Source of the DNA: Zonotrichia leucophrys gambelii
Lineage: Eukaryota > Chordata > Aves > Passeriformes > Passerellidae
Length of the DNA stretch: 64,000 nucleotides
Assembly (NCBI RefSeq): GCF_028769735.1
Contig: NC_088173.1
Location: 64,645,421 to 64,709,420, forward strand
Direction of reading: 5' to 3'
Below, piece after piece: positions 1 through 11,927 of the stretch; within the stretch, counting starts at the first letter, position 1, and every line of letters begins with the position of its first letter. Position numbers and translations under genes: made by a program. The notes beneath the pieces were generated by a model. The model made no database searches and was not told the DNA's origin. It saw only the letters and a list, made by a program, of their open reading frames with translations.

Positions 1-37
1 CCTGCCAGCTCTGGGTTTGCTGCATCGCTGGGGAGTT

Positions 38-499
38 TGTGAGGTCCCCAGGATGAGGTGAGAGATGAGGCGTCTGACTCCATGCTCTCAAAAATCTATT
101 CTATTCTATTCTATTCTATTCTATTCTATTCTATTCTATTCTATTCTATTCTATTCTATTCTATTCTATTCTATTCTATTCTATTCTATTCTATTCATTA
201 TGCTATACTAAAGAAAGGATTCAGACAGAAGGTTTAACAAGAATGATAATGAAAAACTGCTGACTGACTCCTCGGAGTCTGACACAACTGATGGTGATTG
301 GTCATTAATTAAAACAATTCACATGGAACCAGTCAAACATTCACCTGTTGGTAAATGATCTCCAGACCACATCCCAAAGCAGCAAACACAGGAGCAGCAA
401 TCAGATAATTCTTGTTTGCACTCCCCTCTGAGGCTTCTCTGCTTCCCAGGAGAAGAAATCCTGGGCAAAGAGGATTTTTCAGAAAATATGAGGGTGACA
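38..499 (-). mobile_element. Solo-LTR-like endogenous retrovirus remnant, avian/songbird type
   Basis: Read on the minus strand, the block begins TGTCACCCTC and ends CCTCACA (TG...CA). It contains the words attaattaaaac/gttttaattaat and ggattcagacagaagg (plus strand) that I recognise from a very common songbird LTR family. The TATTC microsatellite sits near its 3' side, where these LTRs carry an A/T-rich tract. A shorter left end at 59 is possible: it would leave gatgagg as flanking direct repeats (52-58 and 500-506). No gag, pol or env sequence accompanies it. The family assignment is from memory. Confidence 0.6.
96..196. repeat. (CTATT)n microsatellite, about 20 units
   Basis: A perfect pentanucleotide ctatt is repeated about 20 times without interruption. 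It lies inside the LTR at 38-499 and probably expanded from its A/T-rich tract. A run this pure is likely to vary in length between individuals. Confidence 0.97.
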
Positions 500-504
500 G
501 ATGA

Positions 505-690
505 GGGAATCCCAGAGTGGTTTGGGATGGGAGGGACCCTAAATCCCACCCAGTGCCACCCATCCATGGCAGGGACACCTCCCACTGTTCCAGGTGGATC
601 CAACCTGGCCTTGGACACTGCCAGGGATCCAGGGACAGCCACAGCAAATCTGGGAATTCCAGCCCAGCCCCTCCCAGGAAAGAATTTCCC
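505..690 (-). mobile_element. CR1 LINE 3' fragment
   Basis: The reverse strand carries the avian CR1 tail signature: a garbled gggacagtgggaggtgtccctg-like block, then ggtccctcccatcccaaacc near the 3' end. It abuts the LTR at 38-499. CR1 is the dominant LINE of birds and its copies are usually 5'-truncated, as here. It is non-coding. Confidence 0.85.
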
Positions 691-1639
691 CCAAATTTCT
701 GAATTATTAGTGAGGGGAATGGCAGATTTGTCTTTCCAAACAAGCTGTGGGTCTGCTGGTAGATAAAACCAGCACTGGGAGATAAATGAAACAATGGGAA
801 GGATTTCAGTGATTGATGAATGGAAAAAGATATTTGCTTTTACAAATAAACTTTGGGTTTGCTGAGAAATGAAATTAGACATTGAGAGATTAAAGAAACA
901 ATGGCAAAAAAGCCCTAAATTCCATAGGAATTAAAAGTTAAAAGGGAGGATTGTACATTAGAGGGAAATCTTTAGTGTCAGGTGTATCAGGAAGTCTGAA
1001 CCTCTCAAGTACCTCAGAAATGGGGAAAAACCCCTAAGTTCCATAATAATTAAAAATTAAAAGGCAGGGTTATACATTAGAGGGAAATCTCTGGTATCAG
1101 GTGTTTTGGGAGGTCTGAAGCTCTCAAGTACCTCAAAAATGGGGAAAGAGAGAAAGGAAATGTGTCTGGAAATTGGGATAAAAAGGAGGCTGTGTCCTCC
1201 AAAAATTGGAGAGACCCCAGGGAATGCCCCATGACCTCTCCCTTTATTGGAATAAAGCCAAAGGACTCCTCTGTCTCCTTTTTGGACATAAACCTCTGGT
1301 GTTTGTGGATTATTTATCCTAACATTGGGAATTGCTGGGGCTTGTTTTTTGTTTTGGGTTTTGTTGGTTTTTTTTTTTTTTTTTTGCCTTGTGTTTTGTA
1401 TGCAGCTCTGTAAAAACCAATCCTGAATAGAAAAAAAAGTTCCTTTGGCTTCCAGTGAGGAGAAGGAGCTGGGAATGAGCAGGGGCTGACCTGGATGAGG
1501 GGATGCCAACACTGAGGCTGCTCTGCACTTCTCTGAGAGTGAAATCACGAGTGCCAGGCTGGGAGCAGCACACAAAGGGATGTTTGTTGGGCAGGGGCTG
1601 GCAGCAGGGCCAGGAACTGCAGGGAGGGAGCCCAGGGAG

Positions 1640-2310
1640 CCCTGGTGGGCTGGGATTGAGCCTGGCCCTAGGATTGAGTGTGGCTTTGGGATTGAGCTCT
1701 GGGATTGAGCCTGGCTCTGGTTTGAGGAGCCAAGGAGCCCTGGTGGCTCTGGGATTGAGCCTGGCTCTGGTTGAGTGGAGCCCAAGGAGCCCTGGTGGTT
1801 CTGGATTTGAGCCTGACTGTGGTTTGAGCGGAACCCATGGAGCCTTGGTGGCTCTGAGATTGAGCTCTGGGAATGAGCCTGGCTCTGGTTGAGTGGAGCC
1901 CAAGGAGCCCTGGTGGCTCTAGGTTTAACCCTGGCTCTGGGTTTGAGCCTGGTTCTAGTTGAGGTGGAGCTCAAGGAGTCCTAGTGGTCTGGGTTTGAGC
2001 TTGGCTTAGTTTTAGCCTGGCTCTGGATTTGAGGCTGGCTCTGGTTGAGTGGAGCCCAAGGAACCCTCATGGCCCTCGGATTGAGTCAGGTTCTGGGTTT
2101 GGGCCTGGTTCTAGTTGAGGTGGAGCCCAAGAAGCCCTGGTGGCTCTGGGATTGAGCCTGGCTCTGATTTAAGCCTGGCTCTGGATTTGAGCCTGGTTCT
2201 GGGTTAAGCCTGGCCCCAGTTTAACCCTCATGGTCTGGGTTTGAGCCTGGCTCTGGATTTGAGCCTGGCTCTGGGTTAAGCCTGGCCCCAGTTTAAGCCT
2301 GCCTCTCAGA
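1640..2310. repeat. Degenerate minisatellite, gattgagcctggctctgg-type units
   Basis: Imperfect units built on the word gattgagcctggctctgg, alternating with agcccaaggagccctggtgg, repeat for about 670 bp. The spacing varies between 20 and 60 bp, so it is a decayed higher-order array. The unit lacks stop codons on the minus strand, which gives spurious long frames. Confidence 0.85.
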
Positions 2311-2519
2311 GCACTCTTGCTCTGGGGCAATGAGGCCCTGACTCATCAGAGTTCCGCAAACCTGTTCAGGCCCAGCCTCTCTGGTGGTTTTGGAGCTCTC
2401 TGACCCCGGAATGGGCAAGTTCAGGCAGCAGCACCTGGAAACAAATCCCTCATGGCCTCCTGCCCTGGAAACAAATCCCTCCCTGCCTCCTGCCCTGGCA
2501 CAGAATTCCCAGAACATAC

Positions 2520-2685
2520 CCAGCTGGGGCTGCCCCTGGATCCCTGGCAGTGCCCAAGGCCAGGCTGGACATGGGGCTGGAGCAGCCTGGGACAGTGGGA
2601 GGTGTCCCTGCCATGGCAGGGGTCGCACTGGGTGGATTTGGGGTCCCTCCCATCCCAAACCATTCCCTGATTTTGGGGTTTGGGC
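2520..2685 (+). mobile_element. CR1 LINE 3' fragment
   Basis: It contains ggacagtgggaggtgtccct, then ggtccctcccatcccaaacc, in plus orientation and ends near attccctgattttgggg. It is a typical truncated CR1 tail of under 200 bp. Confidence 0.85.
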
Positions 2686-2979
2686 ACTCCCAGCTCCCCC
2701 GCCACGGCAGGGAATGTGGGGCTGGGATCACACCAGGCTGGGGCCGAGGTGCTCAGGCCTGGCCTTGAGCTGGGCCTTGGCCTGGGCTGGGCTTGGCCAG
2801 GCAGGGGCTCAGTGCCAGCCCAGGCCTGACCCTGGCATAGGCAGCAGCCCCCCCAGGGCCTGGGCAGCTGGCAGAGGGGAGCTGGGCATTCCAGGGGGCA
2901 TTTCCATGTGCCCCTGGAACCTGGGCTCTCCTTCCCCCTCCTTTGTCACCACTCCTTGGTCAGGGGGTATAAAACACTG

Positions 2980-3460
2980 ATGTTCTATTTCATTCCATTT
3001 AATTTCCCTTGAATTCCATTAAATTCCATTTAATTTCCATTGAATTCCATTAAGTCAATTTCATTCCATTTCATTCCATTTCATTCCATTTTATTCTGTT
3101 ATTTTCCATCTAATTCCATTTAATTCCATTAATTTCCATTTAATTCCATTAATTTCCATTTAATCCCATTAATTTCCATTGAATTATGTTAATTTCTATT
3201 TAATTCCATTAATTAAAATAATTTATATGAATTTCCATTGAATTGCCATTGAATACCATGAATTTCAATTTAATTCCATTAATTTCCATTTAATTCTGTT
3301 AATTTCCATTTCATTCCATTAATTTACACTGAATTCCACTAATTTCTGTGTAATTCCATTTAACTTGCTTTAATTCCATTTCATTCAATTAATTTCCATT
3401 TCATTCCATGAATTCCAATAATTTCTATTAATTTCCATTAAATTCCATTCATTCCATTTG
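2980..3460. repeat. AT-rich array of aatttccatttaattccatt-type units
   Basis: The words aatttccatt, taattccatt and tcattccatt repeat for about 480 bp with a base period near 10 and a stronger period near 20. The units are diverged, implying an old array. Confidence 0.9.
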
Positions 3461-3544
3461 GTGTTGCTGTTCTCTGTGTGGCACAGAGATAAAGGCAGGG
3501 GGGAAGCCAAGGCCACTCAAATTTAGAATCCCCACATCCTGCTG

Positions 3545-4265
3545 GTGGTGAAGGCAGCAATCCCAGCTGGTTAGCAGTAAATCCAATTGTTTAACTGTAA
3601 ATCCAACAGGTTAGCAGCAGTCCCAGCTGGTTAGCAGTAATCCCAAGTGTTACCAGTAAATCCATTATTGGTTAGCAGTAATTCCAGGTGTTTAACAGTA
3701 ATCCCAGCTGGTTAGCAGTAATTCCAGGTTGTTAGCAGTAATTCTAGGTGTTTGTTTAGCAGCAGTCCCAGCTGGTTAGCAGTAAATCCAACAGGTTAGC
3801 AATAATTCCGGGTGTTTAACAGTAATTCCAGCTGGTTAGCAGCAATTCCAGTTGGTTAGCAATAATTCCAGGTGTTAGTTTAGCAGCAGTCCCAGCTGGT
3901 TAGCAGCAATTCCAGCAGGTTAGCAGTAATCCCAAGTATTTAGCAATAATTCCAGGTGTTTGTTTAGCAGCAATTCCAGCTGGTTAGTTTAGCAATAATT
4001 CCAGCTGTTAGTTCAGCAATAATTCCAGGTGTTAGTTTAGCAATAATTCCAGCTGTTCAGCAGTAATTCCAGGTGTTTAGCAATAATTCTAAGTTGTTAG
4101 CAATAATTCCAGGTGTTAGTTTAGCAAAAATTCCAGCTGTTAGTTTAGCAGCAATCCCAGCTGGTTAGCAGTAATTCCAGCTGGTTAACAGTAATTCCAG
4201 GTGTTTAGCAGTAATTCCAGGATGCTAGCAGCAATTCCAGCTGTTAGTTCAGCAGCATCCCAGCT
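3545..4265. repeat. Minisatellite, ggttagcagtaattccagct (about 21 bp)
   Basis: About 32 imperfect copies of a roughly 21-bp unit (ggttagcagtaattccagct and variants with caataattcc or tttagcag) cover 700 bp. Copies differ by small indels, and some neighbouring pairs share the same variant, as expected from slippage and local duplication. Confidence 0.92.
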
Positions 4266-5425
4266 GCCCTGGGCTCTGTGGGATGGGCAGGGGCTGTGGC
4301 TGCTGCTCTGGGGTTGCTCAATTCCTGACTCAGGGATTGCTCACTCCCCACCCACCCCTGGCACGTGTTGGGAGGGCTCTGCCATCTGCAGGGATCCCAC
4401 ACCCAAAATAAAAGGGAGGCAGCAAAATGTCAAACTCAAATCCACTCAGAAATACCAGAATTAGCATTAATTAGATCCACACTAATTAAAAAACGCTGTT
4501 CTTTTTTCCTGGAGTTGTGTGGAGCTGTTCTGTTCCATTGGGGGGGTTCTTTTTTAATTTTTTGGGTGCAGAATGTGGAGGAATGCTGGAGTTTGTGGGG
4601 TCAGCAGTGCCCTGGACAAGGCCCTTGCAGAGGGATCCCTGCAGGAATCAGGGGGGGATCAATGGAGGAGCAGGGAAACAGCAGCACCACGTTCTGGTGT
4701 GATTAAACACCATTCCCACTGCTCCATCCCCACTCCATGCCCATATTTATAGCCCAGTAGGAGCTGGGCCATGTGAGGATGGAGAATTCCCAGAGCTCCT
4801 GGTGTCCCTGGCCATGATCCACGCCCCCAGGGACTCTGGGTGATCAGGAGAGGCCACTGGGCTGCCCTGAGCATTCTCAGGAATTCTCCTGCCCCAGGAT
4901 CCTGGAATGCAGCTGGGGCAGGAGTGATGATGTTCATGTGTCCCAAGGGCCCAATATTTCATGGTCTGGTGCTTGGAGTTGGTACAAACCCCACTGACAT
5001 TTTTATTTTCACTGTCTAAATACTGAGTCATGTTTTCTCCTTTCCCCTGGAGCTGCCCATGACCTTCCCCTGCTGTTTCACAGATCCTCTCCTCTCCTTG
5101 CAGATTCTTTTCCTGGCTCTGGAGGTGCCCAGGGTGCAGCTCTGAGCAGCCTGGGCTGGTTCTTGGTGGCACTTTGGAATAATCCAGGCTGGCTGTGCCT
5201 GTGTACGGATGGAAAAGCTGGGAAGAGCCTGAGGAGGCTTTTGCTGGGAGCAAAGGGAGGGATCCAGGGAATCCTGGAGTGCTTTGGGTTTCCTATCCCA
5301 AATCACCAGCAAAAACCTCCTGTATTGTTTATTTTCAGCTGATGCTTCATTCTGCAAAGGAAATAAACCCTGAAAGGCAATTTCTCACTGAATGTGATTA
5401 TTGTTTTTTGTGTCTTGTTTTGCAG

Positions 5426-5494
5426 AGTTCATTCTATGGCAGATTCAGGCACTTCCTGGACATCATCGACCCCCGCACTCTGTTTGTGACTGAG
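5426..5494 (+). CDS. SFXN5: SFXN5 coding exon A (second coding exon)
   Basis: This 69-nt exon encodes 23 residues, [20 protein letters not shown] followed by VTE. The acceptor is tgttttgcag and the donor is GAG|gtaatg; both ends are phase 0. An AG two bases further in could also serve as acceptor, but using position 5426 keeps the frame and gives a Ser where human has Thr. The segment is the conserved soluble N-terminal part of sideroflexins that precedes the first membrane helix. No Met or start context is present, so the initiator exon must lie upstream. I looked for a sequence like the mammalian LGKPRFQQ segment in 1-5425 and did not find one. Confidence 0.96.
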
Positions 5495-6174
5495 GTAATG
5501 CCTGCACTCCTCTTTGGGACAGGGCTGGGTGTCAGACAGCTGGAGGTGAAACCCAATCCCTCCTGTGAGCAGCAGAAGTGCTGAGCCCGTGTTTGCAGTG
5601 AGTTTGTGTCCCTCAGGTGATTGATTGCCCCAAGGAGTGAGAGCTGGTGAATCTGGAACAGAAACCTGCCTGGCACCAGGGAATCCTCACCCCCAGCTCC
5701 CTCTGCCACCCGAGCTGGCTTTTGGCAAAACTGCCTCTGATTTTGTCCTCTCAGGAAGAAAATCCCTGCAGGTTTTCATGGCAGAAATGCAGGTGGGGGG
5801 AATGAGAGAGGAAATATGAATTGCATGGGGGAGTGAAGTTGTGGTGCAACTCTGCAGGGGCTGCATCCCAGAGCTCTGGGCTGTGGTTTTTCCTCAGCTC
5901 TTGGCCGTGGTTTTTCCTCACTTCTTTCCTTGTTTGTAGCAGGTTTTGGGGATCCTGCCCCTTCATTTCCATCTGGTGTTGCCCAGCTTTACCTCAGCTC
6001 TGTGCTTCCACCAGACAATGGCTGAGGGTGAAGGGGAGCCCTGGGGAAGGAACAGTTCTGCTCCTGCTCTGGAACTCTGCCCTTTGGCCAGGAAACTTTG
6101 GCATTTCAGTGAAGGGCCGCTGCTTTTTTCCTTTTTATTGTATCTTTTTCTCAATGTCTACCCTGAACCTCCTG

Positions 6175-6330
6175 TCCCTGTTCCCTGACTGTGCCCTCCT
6201 GGCAGGAGCTGTGCAGAGCCACAAGGGCCCCCTGAGCCTCCTTTGCTCCAGGCTGAGCCCCTGCCCAGCTCCCTCAGGAATTCTGCACCCCCTTCCCAGC
6301 TCCCTCAGCCCCTCCTGGGGCTCCATTCCC
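6175..6330 (-). mobile_element. CR1 LINE fragment (internal 3' region)
   Basis: On the reverse strand this reads ctcagcctggagcaaaggag and gaggctcagggggcccttgt, the region of CR1 just before its 3' end. About 85 bp (6194-6278) look identical to the reverse complement of 27185-27269, a plus-strand CR1 21 kb away in another intron. Confidence 0.8.
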
Positions 6331-7509
6331 TTCCCAGCATTTTAAGGCTGAATTTCTGCTGCTCCTGCGGGATTTTCCTGCTGGGGGCTCTGAAGGGATG
6401 CAGAAGGGTTTGGGCTGAGCTCAGCTCCTGCTCTGAACCCCTTGGGGTGATCCCTGGCCTTCCCCTGGTCACCTGTTCCAAAAAGCCTTCCCAGATTTTT
6501 GAGATGTGGGTTCAGAGGGATCAGCTGCTGTAACTTCATTTTGGGGAGGTTCCTTCAGGAAGTTGAAATAAAAAGGAATAAAAAGAACCAAGCCTGAGTG
6601 GCCCAGTTTGATCCTGGGTGCAAACTGAGCAGTTTTGGGTGCCAGAGTGAATCCCAGCAGAGCAGGGAGGGCTGGTGTCCATCTTTGGGACTGAGCTGAG
6701 CTTCAGGAATGGACTGGGGGCACTGCAGGGAGGGAAATGCCCTCTGACATTTCCTCTGGGGTGTGAATTCCATGGCAGGGATGCCTCAGGAAACCTGAAC
6801 ATCCTCATGGCCCCATAAACTCCCTTTCCCTGGAGAAGCCTCTTGGCAGGACAATCCCCTGGGTGACTCCTCAGGGCACAAAATCTGCTTTTTGCTCACA
6901 ATGATTTGGGGTGTGCAGATGAAGAACTCCAAGGTTTTTTGCTTTCCTTTGTTAGCTGAGGGGGTGAATGAAAGGCAGGAGGGGTTTGCTGAGCCCAGGC
7001 TGGGCAGGGAGCTCCTGGCTGCATCTCCCAGGGCTCAGGGAATAAATAAATCCCTGCTTGCCTTGGAGGGGGAAAAGAGAAGATAAATCAGTGTCTGATG
7101 GGAGTGGAGGTGAATCCCATGGAAAATGCTGGGAAATGGGGTGATACTCAATTTAAAAAATATTTTAAAAATATTTTTATTTTATTGTAAATATTTTTAT
7201 TTTGAATTTTTTACATCTTTATTTTAATCCTTTTTTTTTGGTGGCTGTGTGCTCCATGGTGGCATCCTGTGGGGGGGGATGGAGGGGTGAGGGGTGTTGA
7301 GGATCACCAGTACCACTCCTCCCTTGGCATTTATTTCTCTATAAAGCAGATTCTGTGCACAATCAGGAACTTCCTTGTGCTCCAGAGGTCCCTGAGGAGG
7401 GATCCTGGGGGGATGGCCCTGGGTCCTGCTGGGGCTGTTCTGCTTTTATCTGCTGGGGACACTCACCCTGTGGCACCGGGCACAGCTGGGGGCACAGGGG
7501 CTGCTGCAG

Positions 7510-8140
7510 CACAGCCCTGGCTGGGGTGGCAGTGAGGTGGCACTGGTGGCAGCAGTGGTAGTGAGGTGGCAGTGCTGGCACTGGGGTGGCAGTGAGGTGG
7601 CAGTGGGTTGGCAGTGAGGTGGCAGTAGTGGCAGTGCAGGCAGTGGTGGCTGTAGTGGCAATGGCGTGGCGGTGAGGTGGCAGTGCTGGCAGTGAGGTGG
7701 CAGTGGTGGTAATAAGCTGGCAGTGGTGGCAGTACTGGATATGGTGGCAGAGAGGTGGCAGTGGTGGCTGTGGGGTGACAGTGGTGGCCATGGTGGCAGT
7801 AGTGACAGTGGGGTGACAGTGGTGGCAGTGAGGTGGCAGTGAAGTGACAAAGGTGGCAGTGCTGGCAGTGGGGTGACAGAGGTGGCTGTGGTGGCAGTGG
7901 GGTGACAGAGGTGGCAGTGGGGTGGCAGTGAGGTGGCAGTGAGGTGGCTGGCAGCAGTGGCAGTAGAGTGGCAGTGCTGGCAGTCCTGGCAGTGGGGTGG
8001 CAGGGGTGACAGTAGTGGCAGTGAGGTGGCAGTGGTGGCAGTGAAGTGACAGAGGTGGCAGTGCTGGCAGTGAGGTGGCAGCAGTGGCAGTATCGGCAGT
8101 GCTGGCAGTGGGGCGACAGACATGGCAGTGTGGTGGCAGA
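7510..8140. repeat. GGTGGCAGT minisatellite
   Basis: About 630 bp are built from ggtggcagtg with variants gtgctggcagtg, ggggtgacagtg and agtggtggctgtgg. The simplest description is a 9-10-bp unit with frequent 3-bp variation. On the minus strand it reads as a His/Pro/Leu/Thr-rich frame of over 300 residues, which is an artefact of the unit. Confidence 0.93.
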
Positions 8141-8326
8141 GCTGCAGCCCCTCTGGGGAGGACCTTTGGTGCCTCTCCTTCAGCTTTAGTGGCTCTCCTT
8201 CACCCCCAGTGCCCTTCCATTGGAACCGTGTCCTGGCAGCTGCACATCTGCAAACTGCTGCCCTCAGAGGGACCCTGTGTCCTGCAGGGTCACCACTGCT
8301 GTCCCCAAGGTGCCCCTCAGGGTGCA

Positions 8327-8475
8327 GGGCCTGGCCTGGGGACATGGGAGGGACAAATGATTGCAGTAATAATTTAATTGCTGTGGATGAGGAAGGTTCC
8401 AGTGCAGGGCCTGGATGGGGATGTGTGGGGGCCAAATGATTGCAGTAATAATTTAATTACTGTGTAATGGGGAAG
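8327..8475. repeat. Tandem duplication of about 74 bp with a TAATAATTTAATT core
   Basis: Two adjacent copies both carry gcagggcctgg, then a variable stretch, aaatgattgcagtaataatt, taattgctgtg (or ttactgtg) and ggaaggt. The shared core atgattgcagtaataattta is unchanged between copies while the flanks differ. Confidence 0.85.
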
Positions 8476-9044
8476 GTCCATGGGGAAGCAGATACTCTGA
8501 TCAGGGGGACTCATCCCAGTGCCATGAGCACCCTGTGGGAAGGAGGGAGCGCTCGCAGTAATTCCCAGTGAAATCAGAACCCAGGAGAGCTCCAGGGGCT
8601 GCCTCTTGCTGCCTTTGCTGTGTCTCATTGTTCGGAGCCTGGAGCTGCAGAGCATCTTGCATTGCCATATTTGGGGCTGAGATGGAAGCAGGATTAGATG
8701 TATGTTATTTATATGAACCATACCTTCTTACTCAGCAGATTGCCTGTCTGTGTTTATTCAGTGTCACAGCTGCTGGCTCCACTCGAACAAAAAGTTTCTG
8801 GCTCCTCTTGTCTGTCACTGTGGATCCAATACAATGGGGCCAGCTGGAGTCAAGTCTGGTGTCTGTGTGTCTGTGTCATCCTGGGGAGCCCAGGGACAGA
8901 GCCCAAACTGGGCTGGGCCACAGCTGCCCCTCCACAGCTGCATCCATTCCTCCAGAGCTGCATGCCCCCAATACATCCCCCCAGAGCTGCATCCCCCACC
9001 CAGAGCTGTGCAGCTGCTGGTGGTGGCCACGGGACCCTTGGATT

Positions 9045-9130
9045 GGGGTACATCCCCCCCCTTGGGTTGGGGCACATCCCCCCTTGGATTGGGGTACATC
9101 CCCCCCCTTGGATTGGGGCACATCCCCCCT
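9045..9130. repeat. Short minisatellite, ttggattggggtacatcccc (about 24 bp, 4 copies)
   Basis: Four copies of a 23-25-bp unit, alternating ggggtacatcc and ggggcacatcc, with runs of C between units. Confidence 0.9.
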
Positions 9131-9194
9131 GAGCCATGGCTGGGCTGGAGGTGGGACCCCAGAGCTCAGGGCACACAGAGATCCTGCCCAAAAT

Positions 9195-9520
9195 GCCAGG
9201 GTGACAACAGTCCCAGGGTGACAACAGTCCCAGGGTGACAATCCCAGGGTGACAATCCCAGAGGTGATGCCAGGCTGTCCCTGAGCCCAGGGTGACAATC
9301 GCAGGGTGACAGTCTGAGGGTGACAGTTCCAGTGTGAGCCTGGGGTGACATTCCCAGGGGTGACACCAGACTGTCTCCTGAGCCCAGTGTGACAATCCCA
9401 GAGTGACAACCCCAGAGTGACAGTCCCAGGGTTACAGTCCGAGGGTGACAATCTCAGAGTGAGCCCAGGGTGACAGTCCCAGAGTGATAATCCCAGGGGT
9501 GACAGTCCCAGGGTGACACC
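9195..9520. repeat. Minisatellite, cagggtgacaatccc units
   Basis: Imperfect 15-16-bp units (cccagggtgacaatc, ccagagtgacagt) repeat for 325 bp. A longer period near 95 bp, marked by ctgtccctgagccc, suggests higher-order duplication. Confidence 0.9.
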
Positions 9521-9989
9521 AAGCTGTCCCCTGAGCCCAGCTCATCTCTGGTGTCCCCAGAACCCGGTGCAGGCCTGGCCCTGCAGTGGCTGTGGCAGGA
9601 GGGTGGTGCTGCTGGCACTGCCCTGCTGTGCCCTGTGTGTCACACCTGGGCTCTCAGGCTGCTGGCACTGCCCTGCAGTGATGGCCCTGGCAGTGATGGC
9701 CATGGCAGTGCTGGGATGGTTGGAATGGTCTCAGAATTCCAACCTGAGCAGTTCTGGGGTTCTGTCCCTCCCACTGCTCAGGGGCTGGGCTGGGTGCAGC
9801 AGCTGGCAGGGCTTGCTCCGTGCTCTCCTATCCACAAGGTCCCTGCAGGTGCTGTCCTGGCCCTGGTGACTCCAGTTTGTGCCCAGGAGCCCCTTGGCAG
9901 GGGCTGGATCCAAACCCAGCAGAGATCCCAGGGATGGGGGCTCATCCCAGCTGGGGTGGCACATGCACAGCCCCCCCAGGCTGAGGGAC

Positions 9990-10740
9990 CAGCCCTGCCC
10001 CATTCCCTGCCTCTTTCCCAGCTGGAATCTGAGCCCTGGCCCATTCCCAGTTGCAGTCCCAGCCCTGGTGTTTTCCCTGTCCCATCCCCAGCTGGAATCT
10101 GAGCCCTGGCCCATTCTCTGCTCCTTCCCCAGCTAGAATCCCAGCCCTGGCTCATTCTCTGTCCCATCCCAGTTGGAATCCAAGCCCTGGCCCATTCCCT
10201 GGCCCATCCTAACCCTGGACCATTCCCTTCCCCTTCCCCAGCTGGAATATGAGCCCTAGCCCACTCCCTGCTCCTTTCAGAGCTGCAGTCCCATCCCAGT
10301 CCCATTCCCTGTCCCACCTCAGCTGGAATCCCATTCCCTGCCCCATTCCCTGTCCCTTTCCCAGCTGCAATCCCAGTCCTGGCCCATTCCCTGCTCCTTC
10401 CAGAGCTGCAATCCCATTCCCTGTCCCTTTCCCAGCTGCAATCCCAGTCCTGGCCCATTCCCTGCTCCTTCCAGAGCTGCAATCCCATTCCCTGCCCCAT
10501 CCCCAGTTCCACCCACAGCTGGAGCCCTGTCCCAGCTGTTTCCAGCTGTTTCCAGCTGTGCTCCCTCTGCCGAGGCTGGGCTGGGTGCTGTCCCTGTCCC
10601 TGTTCCAGCTGTTCCTAGCTGTGTTATCCCTACCCTGCCCGTGCTGTCCCTGTCCTTGTTGTCCCTGTCCCAGCTGTTCCCAGCTGTTGCCAGCTGTGCT
10701 GCCCTGCCCTGCCCGTGCTGTCCCTGTCCCCAGGGCTGCA
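9990..10740. repeat. Minisatellite, ccagctggaatcc / cccattccctg units
   Basis: Units of 45-65 bp containing cccagctggaatc, agccctggcccattccct and gctccttccagagctgcaat repeat up to about 10505. They then grade into a ctgtccctgtcccagctgtt array that continues to about 10740. The minus strand is open in all frames over much of this because of composition. Confidence 0.88.
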
Positions 10741-11111
10741 GGAGCTGCTGCTGCTGGCAGGGCTGAGCTCTGAGCACATCCTGCTGCAGATGGTCTGTCT
10801 GGCACCCCTCGGTGAGAGCTCAGACCCCAGCAGCCACCACTAGAAGTGCTCGAGGATTTTCCCTCTGAGGAAAGGGGCTCTGCAAGGAATCAGACACTCC
10901 AGGCAAAAAAAAACCCAAAAAAACTAAAAAAACCCCAAACCCATAAAAATAACCCCCAAAAAAACGTGGTTGTGGGTTTGTTTTTAATCAGGGATGCTGT
11001 AAAATCTCGAGTGACACTTCATCCCACAGGCAGCAGCAGCAGAGAAAGCAAACACCAATAAACATTGAAACAGGGGCACAACCTTGCAGAGAGCTGGGGC
11101 TGCTGCTGAGG

Positions 11112-11452
11112 AGGAGCTGTGGTGAAATGTTGATATCAGCAGCCATGGATGGAGCTGTGGTGAAATGAAATGTTGATATCAGCAGCCATGGATGGAGCTG
11201 TGGTGAAGGGAAATGTTGATATCAGCAGCCATGGATGGAGCTGAAATGAAATGTTGATATCAGCAGCCATGGATGGAGCTGTGGTGAAATGAAATGTTGA
11301 TATCAGCAGCCACGGATGGAGCTGTGGTTAAGGGAAGTGTTGATATCAGCAGCCATGGATGGAGCTGTGGTGAAATGAAATGTTGATATCAGCAGCCATG
11401 GATGGAGCTGAAATGAAATGTTGATATCAGCAGCCATGGATGGAGCTGCAGG
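11112..11452. repeat. Minisatellite of 38-43 bp, eight copies
   Basis: Eight head-to-tail copies share aatgttgatatcagcagcca and tggatggagctg. The copies differ mainly by presence or absence of gtggtgaaatg, so the unit length alternates between 38 and 43 bp. Sequence identity between copies is high, implying recent expansion. Confidence 0.94.
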
Positions 11453-11927
11453 GAGCAGGGAGAGGAGCTGGATATGCCTGGCACTTGGAGCTGGTGATGT
11501 GGCAAAGTTTGCTCCAAAACACCTGGGTTTTTGCAGATTCTGGTTAAAAAACCTGCCTGACTGTCCCAGAAGGAATAGGAGGCAACCCTGAATTTTCCCT
11601 AAGTTTGGAGGCTGGGGGTGTTTGCTGAAAGCACCTGAGCAGCTCAGAGCTGTGTGAAAGGATCTCCTGAGCTCAGTTTAACATCTTGTTCACTTTCTGT
11701 GCCACCCTTTTGTCCCCCTCAGGACTTCCTCCTTTCTTTCTCTGTAATAGTATATATTATTATCGATACTCTATAATAGTACATATTTTATCCATATTAT
11801 ATACTTTCCTCATTCCTTTATCTGAAAAAGTCCCTGTTGGACATATTACAATATATTTTTCACAGTTCTGTTTTTTTAAAGTATATAGTCTTATTTGTAA
11901 AGCCGTCTTTTGAAACTTATTTCTGGT

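Larger units (their letters stand above)
1..5425 (+). other. Intron upstream of exon A
   Basis: No exon was found here. The stretch holds an LTR with a TATTC microsatellite (38-499), CR1 fragments (505-690, 2520-2685), three degenerate tandem arrays (1640-2310, 2980-3460, 3545-4265) and AT/GC-mixed unique sequence at 690-1640 and 4265-5425. Open frames of 300 residues on the minus strand around 1057-1974 are repeat artefacts. The true first coding exon of SFXN5 must lie before base 1. Confidence 0.8.

Noticed and set aside
1057..1974. 305-codon minus frame
   Set aside because: It runs through the degenerate gattgagcctggctctgg array and a poly-T stretch; the peptide is repetitive and carries a lysine run from the homopolymer.
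5195..5584. 129-codon plus frame containing exon A, as if it were a single-exon gene
   Set aside because: Only 5426-5494 matches sideroflexin; flanking residues are intronic and proper splice sites bound the match.
7446..8435. 329-codon His/Pro/Thr-rich minus frame
   Set aside because: It is translated from the GGTGGCAGT array; composition only.
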